Source: Narthecium ossifragum (Eukaryota > Streptophyta > Magnoliopsida > Dioscoreales > Nartheciaceae). Taken from it: a stretch of DNA of 64,000 bases. Shown here one piece after another: positions 20,915 through 31,351 of this stretch (its first letter is position 1; each line of letters begins with the position of its first letter). Below the pieces are notes generated by a model. That model was not told the origin of the DNA. It saw only the letters and a program-made list of their open reading frames with translations, and ran no database searches. Location of the stretch: the NCBI GenBank assembly GCA_963920575.1, contig OY986971.1:10666779-10730778 (forward strand), in the 5' to 3' direction. Position numbers and translations under genes: made by a program.

Positions 20915-23216
20915 TGTCGCGCCCCGACCCGCAGGGCGCACCCGGGCCGGGACCGCGAGGGGGGGAAACCTACACTACAGCCTCAACTGGCGGAAACAGT
21001 TGAGACTACGGCCAGCTGGCGGAAACAGCTGCCAACAGGCACAAGCGGAAGCAAGGGACTAAACAACAACTATTAACATTTATTACAAAACAGTAATAAA
21101 ACAGTTAACAGGGTTCAGTACAACAAGCTACAAGGAATCAACAGTCCCCAGAAAGAAGCTACAACACCCACCGGGGTCTCCGCGAAGGCGCAAACAAAAC
21201 CATCCTGACCCTCAGACATGGTCAGGATCCGGCGCACTGCCACGAGACGGCCGAGGGGGCAACACGGGAACAGAGCGGCCACCTGCACCTGCAACAAACA
21301 CAGTCCAGGTAGGCATGAGCAACAGCTCAGCAGGGTCCTACTCTACCACACTCGCTAAGAGGGCAAACCCCAAACGAACCAACCCTGAAGCCAAGTACCG
21401 AGGCTTGCCAAGGATCCCATAAATCCCGTCAACAACCCGAAGGGTTCCTGTCCCAAGTATGCCCCTCCGACAACCATTGCTCAGGGATGGACAACTCCGA
21501 CAATCCCTGACACAGGGTGGACATAACGCTACTGGTAGGACACCCTTCTCCAAGTGGGATCTCCACACTTGGCGGAACGACCGAGGTTAAGACTACCACC
21601 TCTCAGTACTCCAAGCCACAGAGCCAACAGGACCCCCCTAACTCCTGACCCAAGGACTAAGCCTAGCCAGGGAGCCCATCGATGTTTCCCTCCCCAAGGT
21701 TCCTGTCCAACTTACGTCCCTCCGATAGCCACTGCTCGAGGACTGGACTACCTCCGACGGTCCTTGACACAGGGTGGGCCAGACGCTACTTGTAGGACAC
21801 CTTCTACTTAGCCCTTGATCACCGAGTCCACGGGTCAACCCCACCCAGTTTAACCTAGCATGTCTAATGCACAGGAAACATGGCAGGAATAATAAATAGG
21901 GAAAGCAGTAACATGCAACACAGCAAAGGCACACCTTCGGCCCATTTATACTAAACACTCCCGAGGGTTCATTACTCCCTCGGTTAACCACAAAGCAGTA
22001 AACATTCAAGCATGATGTAAAACATAGAAGCCCCAAGGGCAAAACCGTCAAAACCCACTTACATGCGAAGCCCCGCGGGCAAAACCCTTAAACAAAACCC
22101 TCTCTGCTACTGAAGGATCGATCCTCACCAAGGGAAGGATCGATCACTTAAGTAACAGTGAGCCTTCCACACTGTCGAGACAAAGAAGATCGATCCTTCC
22201 TCCCAGGAAGATCGATCTTTTTCGTGACAGAGGGCGCCCTTCCAGTCACACCAAGAAAGATCGATCCTTCCTCCCAGGAAGATCGATCCTTCCTCCCAGG
22301 AAGATCGATCCTTCCTCCCAGGAAGATCGATCCTTCCTCCCAGGAAGATCGATCCTTCCTCCCAGGAAGATCGATCATTCTCGTGACGAAGGGTAACCAT
22401 GCTCACCCAAGCCCCATGATCGATCTCCTCCCATAAGAAGATCGATCATTTTGCTGGGCGTAGCAAGCCAACACCAGAGGACCGATCCTTCCTCCCAGGA
22501 GGATCGATCCCGATGGGTTCCGGCGTACTCCCGGCCGGAGAACCGCCGGAAGACGCAACCAAACCTCACCATACTTGGTGGGCTGGTAGCTCTAAGCATC
22601 ACGAAGCTACTTAAGGCTTCAAAACCGGAAACCAATAACTCCACAAGGAGATCTATCGAAAAACAAAATCGAATTTAAACCCTCAAAACAGCCGGAGCTT
22701 TGAGTGAGAACCCTACCTCTTCAACGCAGCTTCGATCCACAAGTCCTACCCCAGGACCTTCCTCGCCTTGCCACGAACCCAACGAGCCTTCAAGCTCCCG
22801 GAGAGGTGGCCGGAGGAGGAAGAACGGCGAGCGAAAGCTCTCAGCCGGAACAGGGGAAAGCAGAGCCGCGAGGAAGAAGAAGAGAAGAAGGGGAAGAAAG
22901 GAAGGGGGAAGGGGCGGGGTAAGGACGGGGGAAAGCCAGCGAAAGCGGGGAAAAGCTGGGGGAGGGGAGGGAAAGTCTTCCCTCCCCTGACAGGGGAAGC
23001 GACGGCCACTGCGGTGGCCATCCTTCGAAAGCCACCGCCAACGACTTCTAGGCACAGGTAGGATCAATCCTCCACGACCAAAGGATCGATCGTCCCTGCC
23101 CAGAAGTGAAGACTTGGGCTGGAAAACGGGCCCAAGCCCAGAACTCCCAAACTAGGTCCCACCTAACCTTTCTAACAACCACAAGCCAAAAGGGAAAAGA
23201 GGGGCAGGTCCTCACA
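20915..23216 (-). mobile_element. Solo LTR, chromovirus (Tekay/Del-type) family
   Basis: 2302 bp on the minus strand. Its ends read TGTCGCGCCCCGACC on the plus strand and TGTGAGGACCTGCCCC on the minus strand. AGTAC flanks it at 20910-20914 and 23217-23221. There is no internal retrotransposon sequence, so unequal recombination between two LTRs removed it. It lies inside the transposase coding exon. Confidence 0.93.
22258..22389. repeat. Tandem 22-bp GATCGATC-containing units in the LTR
   Basis: Five perfect consecutive 22-bp units (AGATCGATCC followed by TTCCTCCCAGGA) occupy 22258-22367. A sixth, altered unit begins at 22368, and single related units lie at about 22186 and 22208. Other LTRs of this family have the same core at irregular spacing, so the array expanded locally. 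Confidence 0.9.
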
Positions 23217-23504
23217 AGTACACATTGCTTCCCCCACATGTGCGGAGGCCGGCTGGGCGTCCGAGGAGTACAAGGCTGCGTAATAGCATGGATGAAGGGA
23301 GAGGCTTGCAACATGTAAGGTGCAGCCGGTGCAATCAATCGGGTCACAACAGGGCTACATGTCGCGAGCCGTTACCTAGCACAGATACACGAGTAATGAT
23401 GTTTCTTTAATTATTGTACTAAATTATATTTCATTGACGACTGTACATATCTTTCATTTTGAACTATATATTAACATTTTTCTTCTACATGCAATAGGGT
23501 CGAG

Positions 23505-25734
23505 ATGGCTCACACGAGGGCCTTTGACCCGAGGCCGTACGAGGGTGAGCCTGGTCCGATTTCTGCAGACGTACTTTGGGACCAGGATAAGCACCGCTCC
23601 ACGGCGGTTTGGGATGGCCAGGTAAATGTTAAATTTGTAGAAACTTTATTGTTATTAGCTCTTCATATTTTATTGAAAAAAGCCCCCTACTAACTTTTAT
23701 GTTTTACAAACAGGATGACGATGACCTCGACCTTAAGTGTACAGAGCACTCACTGCGTTTGCAGTCTTGGCCGATTGTGGATGAGCGTCAGATAGACTTG
23801 CTTCGACGTTCAGGGTTTTATGTTGTTAGTAGACTGCTGCCGATTCGGATTGATCGGTGTTTGATCACAGTGCTAGTGGAGCGGTGGCGACCAGAGACTA
23901 CTACTTTCCACTTGCGACACGGGGAGATGACGATCACACTGCAGGATGTTGGGATATTGATGGGTTTATTGTTGATGGGGCGGTAGTTTCAGGAAGCACG
24001 GCAGGCATTTGGCACGACATATGCTTGGAGTTGCTCGGTGCTATACCCGAGGAGGGCCGACCGGCTGTGCTTGAGTTGTCGTGGTTACGTGCTACTTTCG
24101 GGCATATTGGTCCAGACGCCACGGATCTGTTCGTATATCAGGCTACGCGCGCCTACATCCTATATGTGTTGGGTTGTTTAGTAGTACCTGACGCGAGTGG
24201 TTCCAGGGTAAGTATAATTGCGTATTCATGTTTCATTTATCGATTTATTAGATTAACTAACATAGTCTTTCAATTGTAGGTACATATGAAGTACCTTCCT
24301 TTGTTGCATGATTTGGATATATGTGGACAGTATGCTTGGGGGGCGGCCTGCCTTGCAAATCTCTTTCGGGAGTTATGTAAAGCTTCAAAAGGAGGAAAAC
24401 ATGAGATCTCTGGATGCCTTTACCTGCTACAGGTGATTTGTCATTTATATATTATATATAGTTATTTTAAGTATTTTATATTATACCTAATATGAAGTTG
24501 TTATCACATATATGGTCATGGGAGCACCTCCATATTGGACGGCCTGAACTAATGCCGCGACGACCGCTAGCTACCCAACAGCAGACCGAGGAGCGTGATA
24601 TGCGTATCATTGAAGGCCCCTTGGCAATCCAATACGAATTTTTGATTGTTTACAAATATTTTTTGAAGTTTAGTTAGCATTAACATCTAACTCTTGATAT
24701 ACAATGCAGGTGGACAGCACCACACAGCGGTAGAGGAAACCCGCATGGCCGTTACTTAGCCTACTACCGAGAGTAGCTGGACAGACAGTTGTCATCTCAG
24801 GTATTATCGCTCACGATCCAAGATTTTATTAACTACTTTAATGTTCATGTGATCTAACCGACTTTGTATTTTAAACTTGTAGGTTATGTGGTGTCCATAT
24901 ACACCGCAGCGTCTAGCACAATTACCGGCTCTCTGTACTGCGGGTTTCGCTATTTGGAGGAGTCATGTGCCGCTCATCTGTTTCGATATAGTGGAGACGC
25001 ATGAGGCACCACGGGTGATGCGGCAGTTTGGGCTACGACAGGAGATACCATCCCCGATGACCGAGAGGCTATCACGTGCAAGCCGTCGGGGCAATGCTAC
25101 TGCAAACTGGGTCACTACACATCACCAGTATATCACCCAATGGGAGGAGCGGCACCATAGGGTCATTGACGGTGCAGTGGACGATGGTGAGGATGCTGAG
25201 TCATACTTGCAGTGGTACTGGGGGATCACCAGGCGGTATGTCAGTAGGCCTAGATTGGAGGACAGAATGGTCCATCAGCCGAACATACACCTTGTACGAA
25301 AGATGGTAAATATATTTTTTTTGTTAATAATTAAATATTATATTGTGTTAATCTAATCAAATTGTCTAAACTTGCAGTATGACACCGTCGAGGACAGTTA
25401 CACTGTTTGCCAAGGTCATTCTGGGGAGGAGCTCGCCGATCGTTTTGCACCGGTATTCTACTCGATGATGGAGGATTTACGGATTTGCGGCGGAGCTCCT
25501 GTTAGTTCACAGCAGTCGCAGCCGACTACCGAGCATACTACTTTCTATGACATGCCGGTATCTCAAGATTTACCATCATCATATCCAGTCATGGGCACTA
25601 CAGAGGAGGATCCAATCGGACATGTTGAGCATAATATCGATATCGGTGCTACGATGGGGGGAGAGGAGGCTGGACCGTCATTGAGGAGAAAGAAGTTGTC
25701 AACGAAGAAGAAACAAAGAAATTGGAGATTTTGA
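23505..25734 (+). pseudogene. Plant mobile domain (PMD, MAIN/MAIL-like) gene carried by the MULE
   Basis: Seven exons can be set by splice signals: 23505-23621, 23714-24207, 24280-24432, about 24492-24625 (end unclear), 24710-24800, 24883-25305 and 25378-25734. Hallmarks of the PMD are [68 protein letters not shown] and RVMRQFGLRQEIP. A one-base frameshift near 23960 and an in-frame TAG near 24767 break the copy. The C-terminus is basic (KKLSTKKKQRNWRF). Cellular PMD proteins (MAIN, MAIL1) act in the nucleus in gene and transposon silencing; the role of element-borne copies is not settled. It begins only 95 bp after the transposase stop codon, on the same strand. Confidence 0.8.
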
Positions 25735-26084
25735 CGTTTGATTATTAACGATGTTTGACGTTTGATTTTGATTTATACAAGCACTGCGTTTAGATGTGAA
25801 TGGGGTGGGTGTAATCATGTATTGGGTGCAGAAATTGGGGTGGATGATTGGTCTGTGATGTTTGGTTTGTGATGTTTTATTTTCAAATTTTGTGTTTGGT
25901 TGAATGTTTGTACACAGAGTGTCAAATATAACCAAGTGTTGGGTTACTGTGTGTTCTATATTAAACCGTAACTTGAAGTTACGTCTCCTTGGTGGTCAAC
26001 GGTCGAAGACGTAACTCCAAGTTACGTTTTAATACTAACCCCACTAATAACACTAACACTTGGCTTTTTCAGCCGTTAAGTCTT
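25735..26084 (+). other. 3' flank of the PMD gene inside the MULE
   Basis: Non-coding, with GTTTGACGTTTGATT repeats and two GTAAC...GTTACG palindromes (25967-25985 and 26008-26026) inside the terminal repeat proper. Confidence 0.6.
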
Positions 26085-26399
26085 CAAATGAAGACGTAAC
26101 TTGCAGTTACGTCTCTTATGGAGACGTAACTTGGAGCTGCGTCTTAGTAGGCGTGTCTCTAGGCTCTGCATTTGGTCGCGGCGCACTTGGTGGTCAACGG
26201 TCAAAGACGTAACTCGAAATTACGTCTTCAATTGAAGACGTAACTTGAAGTTACGTCTTTGACCGCGGGAGTAAAAAAGGAAAGGCCACACCAGCGTGGC
26301 GCTGACGTGGCCAAAAGAGGCATAGATTGGTAAATACTTTTTGGGGAGGGTTATTTTAATAATATTTTATTAAAATAAGATTATTTTAAAAAAATTTCC
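26085..26399 (-). repeat. Right terminal inverted repeat of MULE
   Basis: It is the inverted copy of 17323-17635, with four GACGTAAC-N5-GTTACGTC palindromes (about 26094, 26125, 26206 and 26238). It ends AAATTTCC followed by the target duplication AGAGATAAA. Confidence 0.88.
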
Positions 26400-26408
26400 A
26401 GAGATAAA

Positions 26409-26409
26409 C

Positions 26410-26447
<38 letters not shown>

Positions 26448-26720
26448 ATTGAAAGAGAAATCGAAGACAGAGAGGCGAGAGAGAGAGAGAACAGAGGTCA
26501 TGAGAGAAGAGGAGGTAGATCAGGAGAGAGAAATTTTTATAACAAATAATAAGATATGTAGTTTTCTACAATATTATGAAAATATAGGTGATGATATATA
26601 AAAAATCCTAATTAATTAAAACTTGAAAACAAATATAATTATAAGATTGCTTCACGAATAGAGTTTACAATAGTACCATAAAAGAGTAATTGCAAGCACA
26701 ACAGAGGAAGAGATAATGGG
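26409..26720. other. AT and GA microsatellites and AT-rich flank
   Basis: (AT)n at 26411-26429 and (GA)n at 26430-26448 continue the tract into which the MULE inserted. The rest is AT-rich without a visible gene. Confidence 0.6.
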
Positions 26721-27131
26721 TTATTATATATGCACAACATGATTTAATTTGTGCACCACTTACAACATTTAATTTTCTTCCCCAATATACCTCTATCGTG
26801 AGTTGATTAAAGTGCCCTCGATTAACACCATCAAGTAACTATCCAAAGCTAATTAACTAAACCTATTAGCACCCTGGATTTTACTACGTTCGCCACAACT
26901 AAACATCGTCTACTACATCTAGCTACCTCCTCAACTCAACACGTCTCCAACCTCCAGCCTCACAAAACTGTCCTCTACCTCCAACCTCACGATCCCGAAG
27001 CACCTGCAGCACACCCATTGCTACCTCCTCACGGTCACAAGGACCCATCCCCAGCTACATTGCTTCCTACATACCTACACACATCGTGTCCAAATCAACA
27101 TCATTTCCACTCACTCTGACGAGGGCTGAAG

Positions 27132-27620
27132 ATGGATTCAGAAAGCCTATCATCCCAAAAGCACGCAGACGAAACGCCGCGCCATCTTAAGGTATCGTAG
27201 TTCTTTTTTTTTTTAACCTAAAGGATCGCGTCTTGATCGGTCAAACCAGGCCGTTCATTCTTTTATTTGTTGGTTATATTTAACCAAACTGTATGATAAT
27301 TATCGGTCACGAAAAACCGATAATGGTATATTTATTGGTCCCAAAAAACCGACAATTATATATTTATCGGCCTTTTATGATCGATATGTTATGCGAGGTC
27401 TAGATTCTAAAAGCCGACTATTTTGTTTCGGGATTTATAAACCGAACATTTTTCTTATGTTCGGGTTTTTAGGGCCGACTTTTGTATCAATGTTTGATTT
27501 TTGTTAGTCGAACAATTTGTAGTTTATCGGTTTCTTGAGACTGAAATGAGCATAATAATTGTACTATGATAGGACTATACTGTCACTGCTGGCAGTGGTG
27601 TTGGAGATGCTATTGTCGTG
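27132..27620 (+). pseudogene. FAR1-like MULE transposase, first exons
   Basis: Exon 1 (27132-27191) starts at an ATG, encodes 20 residues beginning MDSESLSSQKHADE and ends at a GTATCG donor. Exon 2 begins at 27572 after ATGATAG and joins in phase (DYTVTAGSGVGDAIVV). The chromovirus cuts it at 27620 and it resumes at 39637. The start of FAR1-related MULE transposases is of this kind. Intron 1 is full of CGGTTT/AAACCG-like motifs. Confidence 0.55.
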
Positions 27621-29951
27621 TGTGAGAACCCGTCTCTCTACTCCTGTGGCTCGTTGTGGACCGCAAGGGCAATTTGGTAAATTACACCTTGTCGGCTAGT
27701 TTCACACCCGTGTGGGCATACACTGACCATGTTTGTGGTAATGTTTAGCTAGAATGGTTAGTGGGACCCGGGATCGAAAGATCCGGGCTTGGGCTTAAGT
27801 TTTAGCCCAAGTCTAGCTTCCTGTGAAAGAAGGATCGATCCTTCCTTGCTAGAAGGATCGATCGTTCAATATCAGGAAGTTGGATCATTGAGAAGGATCG
27901 ATCGTTCCTCTTGGATAGATCGATCGTTCTCTTGGACGGATCGATCATTCTCTTTGACGGATCGATCGGTCTTCTTGGACGGATCGATCCTGCTTAGTTG
28001 GTTCGTTTGTCTCTAAAACAGACGTAACCTTCTTCCTTGAATCTCTTTTGAAATCCGAGTTCTTGGACAGAGATTTTCTGGATTTCGAATAGGTTGCGGA
28101 CGATCCAAGGCCTAACAGCTGGGATTGAAGCTGCTATTGCTTAGGTAGGGATCCTACCTACAATTCTTCCGGGTTTTTGGAGGTTTTTCCGGTTGTCCGT
28201 GATCTTTTGATTAGATCTTGTTATATACTTGTTAGATTATAGTATTTCCACCGGTTTTGGATTCTTGATCCTTCGTACTACTAGATCCCAAGGTTTTGTG
28301 GGATTTGGTGGAGTTTTCCGGTAGTATTTCTCGCTGGAGGTTTGCCGGAGAACCCAACGCGATCGATCCATCTGTGAGATGGATTGATCCTTCCTTGTTA
28401 ATCATGCTGAACCAGAGAAGAATCGATCATTCTTGGACAAGGGCGATCAATCCTTGTGCCCTGGGTAGCATGGGATCCTCCTCATTGCGAGTAGGATCGA
28501 TCCCCCCTTAGGGGGGAGGATCGATCCTCCTTGGCACGGCAGTGAGGATGTTCCCTATCACGAGTAGGCTCGATCGCCCTGGGAGGATGGATCGATCGTA
28601 CTCGGCATGATATGGAGAGTTTGTTCTCTGCCTTTAGAAGGATCGATCCCCCCTGGGGAGAGGGATTGATCCGTTTATGGCAGAGAGAGAAATTCCATCT
28701 TGTTTTGCTCGCGGGGGTTTACATGTATAGTTTTATTTACTGTCTTATACCTTGTACATATGTTTAAGTATGTTAGCCTCATAATAGGGGCAGTGGTGAA
28801 CTGGGGGGAGTGATGACTCCCGGGATGTATAGAATAAACGGGCAGGTAGCCCTACAGCTTTCCTTAGCCTTGCATGCCGGCGTGCGCCGAGGGCTTTATC
28901 TGCTATATCTGTGAGCTGTTGTTTGCGGGGCTGCTTCCCGATGCAGGTGTTGTGCTGGATTGCTGACAGTTGGTGGTGGTACCACTGTAGCAGCTCCTAG
29001 ACCTTACTTACATGTTCACCACCCCGGGGCGGCAGGGTGCCGTGCCCAGACCTTATTTGATATGCAATCACATACTGTTGCAAGCTTATATGTATATTCC
29101 TGCGTGTGCTCATAGCATGCATTGCTTGTGCATTAGTTGCATCTGTGTAAGATGCTGGCGTTGGGTTGACCGCCGATCCGGGGCTTTCGGGTAGTCCGGA
29201 TCTAGCTCTAGGACCGTTGTGGGTAGCTTGAACCAGGACTCGATTTGTAGTATTCAGTCGATATTGATGATAGGGTTAGATGACCTAAATACATGTTGTT
29301 TGATATTTAGAGGTCGTGTCGACCCCAAGTCGAATTGGAGGTGTAGTCGGTATCCAGCGTTCTTGACTCTTGGGTAGAGGGTTTGCCTACTCTGGGGTGT
29401 CTTTTCCCGCCAAACAGTGTTCTGTGTCCTGTTGAGAGTCTGCAGTGTTGTAGTCTGCGTTCTTGGACATCCGGTTGGGTTATGGGACCCTCGTATACAC
29501 CTAGGTTAGACTTGGGGGCGACACTGTTGTGTTCCCTCCCTTTGTGAGTGTCGTAGTGTAGTGTCCCTGCTGAGCTTAGTGCTCACTCCTACCCAGGCTG
29601 CGTTTTGCAGGTGCTGGCGCTAGCTCTTCTTCGGTCGCCCCTACCGAGCAGGTGCTTGGTGACGTGGCGGTGTCTGGCGGTGCTTGAGGAGCGGCGATCT
29701 CAGTGTTATATTTTTTGTTATAGATAGTCTTCTACGGGAGTGATAAATGTATAATTTCCCTGTTTTGAGGATTTGTATTATATTCCAGTTCAGTTTTGAG
29801 GTTTGTGAATGATTGTATAATACAGGATGATTATGAATTGCTAGGGAGACCACTACGATTAGAGGGAAACCTTACAAAAATTTTCGCAGTAGGTTAAGTT
29901 CCGGTTCGCGTCGCCCGGCCCGGTTGGGCCTACGTGGGTCAGAGCGCGACA
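27621..29951 (+). repeat. 5' LTR of the chromovirus
   Basis: 2331 bp, TGTGAGAACC to GCGCGACA. GATCGATC-type palindromes cluster at about 27833-28670. The partner at 37302-39631 is one base shorter. The two differ at many scattered positions, so the insertion is clearly older than that of the TR-GAG-like element. Confidence 0.95.
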
Positions 29952-29954
29952 ACT

Positions 29955-29966
29955 TGGTATCATAGC
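29955..29966 (+). promoter_or_regulatory. Primer-binding site (initiator tRNA-Met type)
   Basis: TGGTATCATAGC, one mismatch from the usual TGGTATCAGAGC, three bases after the 5' LTR. Confidence 0.88.
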
Positions 29967-30328
29967 ATAGGCTGTAGATCCCAGGGGTTAGGATCAGGTT
30001 TCGGTTGAGATTGAGCGTGGAATGGGTTAGTTCTATGTCTAGAACATCCGTTCATGCTTTCTTTGTGTTGTGTATGTCTTTCGCTTTATTGATATGATGT
30101 TTGTTTTGCCGTTCTAATGAGTGGTAACTCGTTTGTTGTTGGTGATCGTGCAGATGTTGGGAGCTCGCGGCCAACCTTCGATTACCGGTCGAGGTGGGGC
30201 ATGACCTGGTCGACCCGCCTGACTGGACAGGGTGGTCCGGGCTAGACGGACTGTATCATCACCAGTAGCTGTCAGAGGTCTTCCTCGCCGAGGAGGAGGC
30301 CCCTGTTGCCGTCGACGGGTGGGCCTCA

Positions 30329-30958
30329 GTGGCTATCACGATGGCTTTCCAGCGGCTGAACCCGCCTAGGTTCAGCGGTAGGTTTGGAGACCCGACCGCA
30401 GCGGATGACTGGCTTGACGGAGTCTTGCGCGTGCTGGATGCTCTCTTCGTCGAGGACGACCGAGTTCGGGTCACCCTCATGGCGTTCCAGCTCGATGGTG
30501 ACGCTCGTGACTGGTGGCGCACCGCCCAACACACCAGTGGCGGAGAGGCACCACTGTGGGAGGAGTTCAGGGCGATGTTCTTGGACGTTCACTTCCCGGC
30601 TAGTGCACGTGACGCCCTGACCAACGTGTACCAGTCCCTCTTGCAGGGTACTCGCTCAGTTCAGCAGTATGTCTCCAGGTTCACGCACCTTGTTCGGTTT
30701 ACAGGGGTAGTTGCAGCATATCAGACAGCCAGGGTGCGACAGATCGAGTGGGGACTTCGGCCAGAGATCCGGCGGCAGACCAGCTCACACTGCTTCCAGG
30801 CGTACTCGGCGATCCTGAACTGCGCCTTGGCAGCAGAGGCTCAGTTGCGGGACGACAGGTGTCGGGAAGTTCCACTGGCACCCTCCACCAGCACACAGCA
30901 GCGACCCCTGGGCAGAGGGGGGTTCGGTAGGGGGAGGCCAGGGTCAGCAGCCCGATAG
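30329..30958 (+). pseudogene. Chromovirus gag
   Basis: An open segment of 209 residues with the gypsy gag domain: RFSGRFGDPTAADDWLDGV, MAFQLDGDARDWWRTAQ and LWEEFRAMFLDVHFP. It ends at a TAG after GRGRPGSAAR. In intact relatives gag runs on into the zinc knuckle found at 31070, so this is a premature end. Upstream, 29967-30328 holds the leader and no clear alternative start. Confidence 0.75.
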
Positions 30959-31023
30959 CGCGTCAGTCACTACCTAGCCCACCAGCCCCGTTTCTACTGA
31001 CGGCCGGGCTGTCTGAGCAGGCG

Positions 31024-31350
31024 TTGTCAGGGGGAGGCCAGGATCAGCAGCACGATAGCGCGTCAGTCACGTGCTTCCAGTGCGGGCAGCTAGGACACTA
31101 CCGTAGGGACTTCCACCTGCGAGGAGCGCAGAGCGTTGTGCCGCAGGGGAGTCGAGGCGGAGGGTCCAGTGCCTGGCAAGGGAGCACGGGTGAGCGCGGA
31201 TCGGGGGCGGGACTGGGGCGCCCCAAGGGTGGAGGCGGCCAGCGGGAGCGGGTGTTTGCCCTCCCAATTCACGAGCAGCAGGACACCGTCCAGCAGTACC
31301 TGCCACCATCGCAGTACCAGCAGCTGTTGAGGTATCTTTCAGCTTTCTAG
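31024..31350 (+). pseudogene. Gag C-terminus with damaged zinc knuckle
   Basis: It contains CFQCGQLGHYRRDF, a C-x2-C-x4-H-x4-C knuckle whose last cysteine is replaced by phenylalanine. The glycine-rich linker and VQQYLPPSQYQQLLRYLSAF are typical of the gag-protease border. Confidence 0.7.
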
Positions 31351-31351
31351 T

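Larger units (their letters stand above)
18365..23410 (+). pseudogene. mudrA-like MULE transposase, broken by a stop codon and a solo LTR
   Basis: Exon 1 (18365-18825) encodes the PB1-like N-terminal domain and ends at a GTAAGT donor. Exon 2 starts at 18913 after CATGCAG and joins in frame. It holds an acidic region, the zinc-type DNA-binding domain (CCNPDCPWRLHAS), and the MULE transposase domain (IDGTHLYGK, IISDRHRAI, MRHFADNF). An in-frame TAA at 20333-20335 interrupts it. The frame resumes with the rest of the transposase and a SWIM zinc finger (YSCGQFQMMLYPCPHV). At 20914 a solo LTR cuts the exon. At 23222, right after the target-duplication copy, the frame continues with RRPAGRPR and a CCHC knuckle (CSRCNQSGHNRATC), then stops at 23408-23410. 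The order matches complete mudrA proteins, so only the stop and the LTR break it. Confidence 0.88.
17323..26399 (+). mobile_element. MULE with mudrA-like transposase and PMD genes
   Basis: The element is bounded by GGAAA...TTTTAAAATAATC and its inverted copy. Terminal inverted repeats of about 310 bp are near-identical, and AGAGATAAA is duplicated perfectly at 17314-17322 and 26400-26408. Inside, on the plus strand, lie a mudrA-type transposase gene (18365-23410) and a plant mobile domain gene (23505-25734). A minus-strand solo LTR (20915-23216) interrupts the first. Without the LTR the element is about 6.8 kb. Stops and frameshifts in both genes suggest that this copy no longer moves by itself. 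Confidence 0.92.

Noticed and set aside
22258..22389. CRISPR-like array
   Set aside because: Units are directly contiguous without unique spacers, and the sequence is plant nuclear LTR.
22125..22436. Repeated-residue open frames on both strands
   Set aside because: They are translations of the 22-bp LTR repeat.
23380..23505. Fusion of the transposase and PMD genes by splicing
   Set aside because: A possible donor and acceptor exist around 23392 and 23497, but joining them leads to a stop within ten codons, so two genes are more likely.
26700..26735. 9-bp target duplication for the older MULE (AGATAATGG / AGATATTAG)
   Set aside because: Two mismatches and inconsistent distance from the two terminal repeats; not accepted as evidence.
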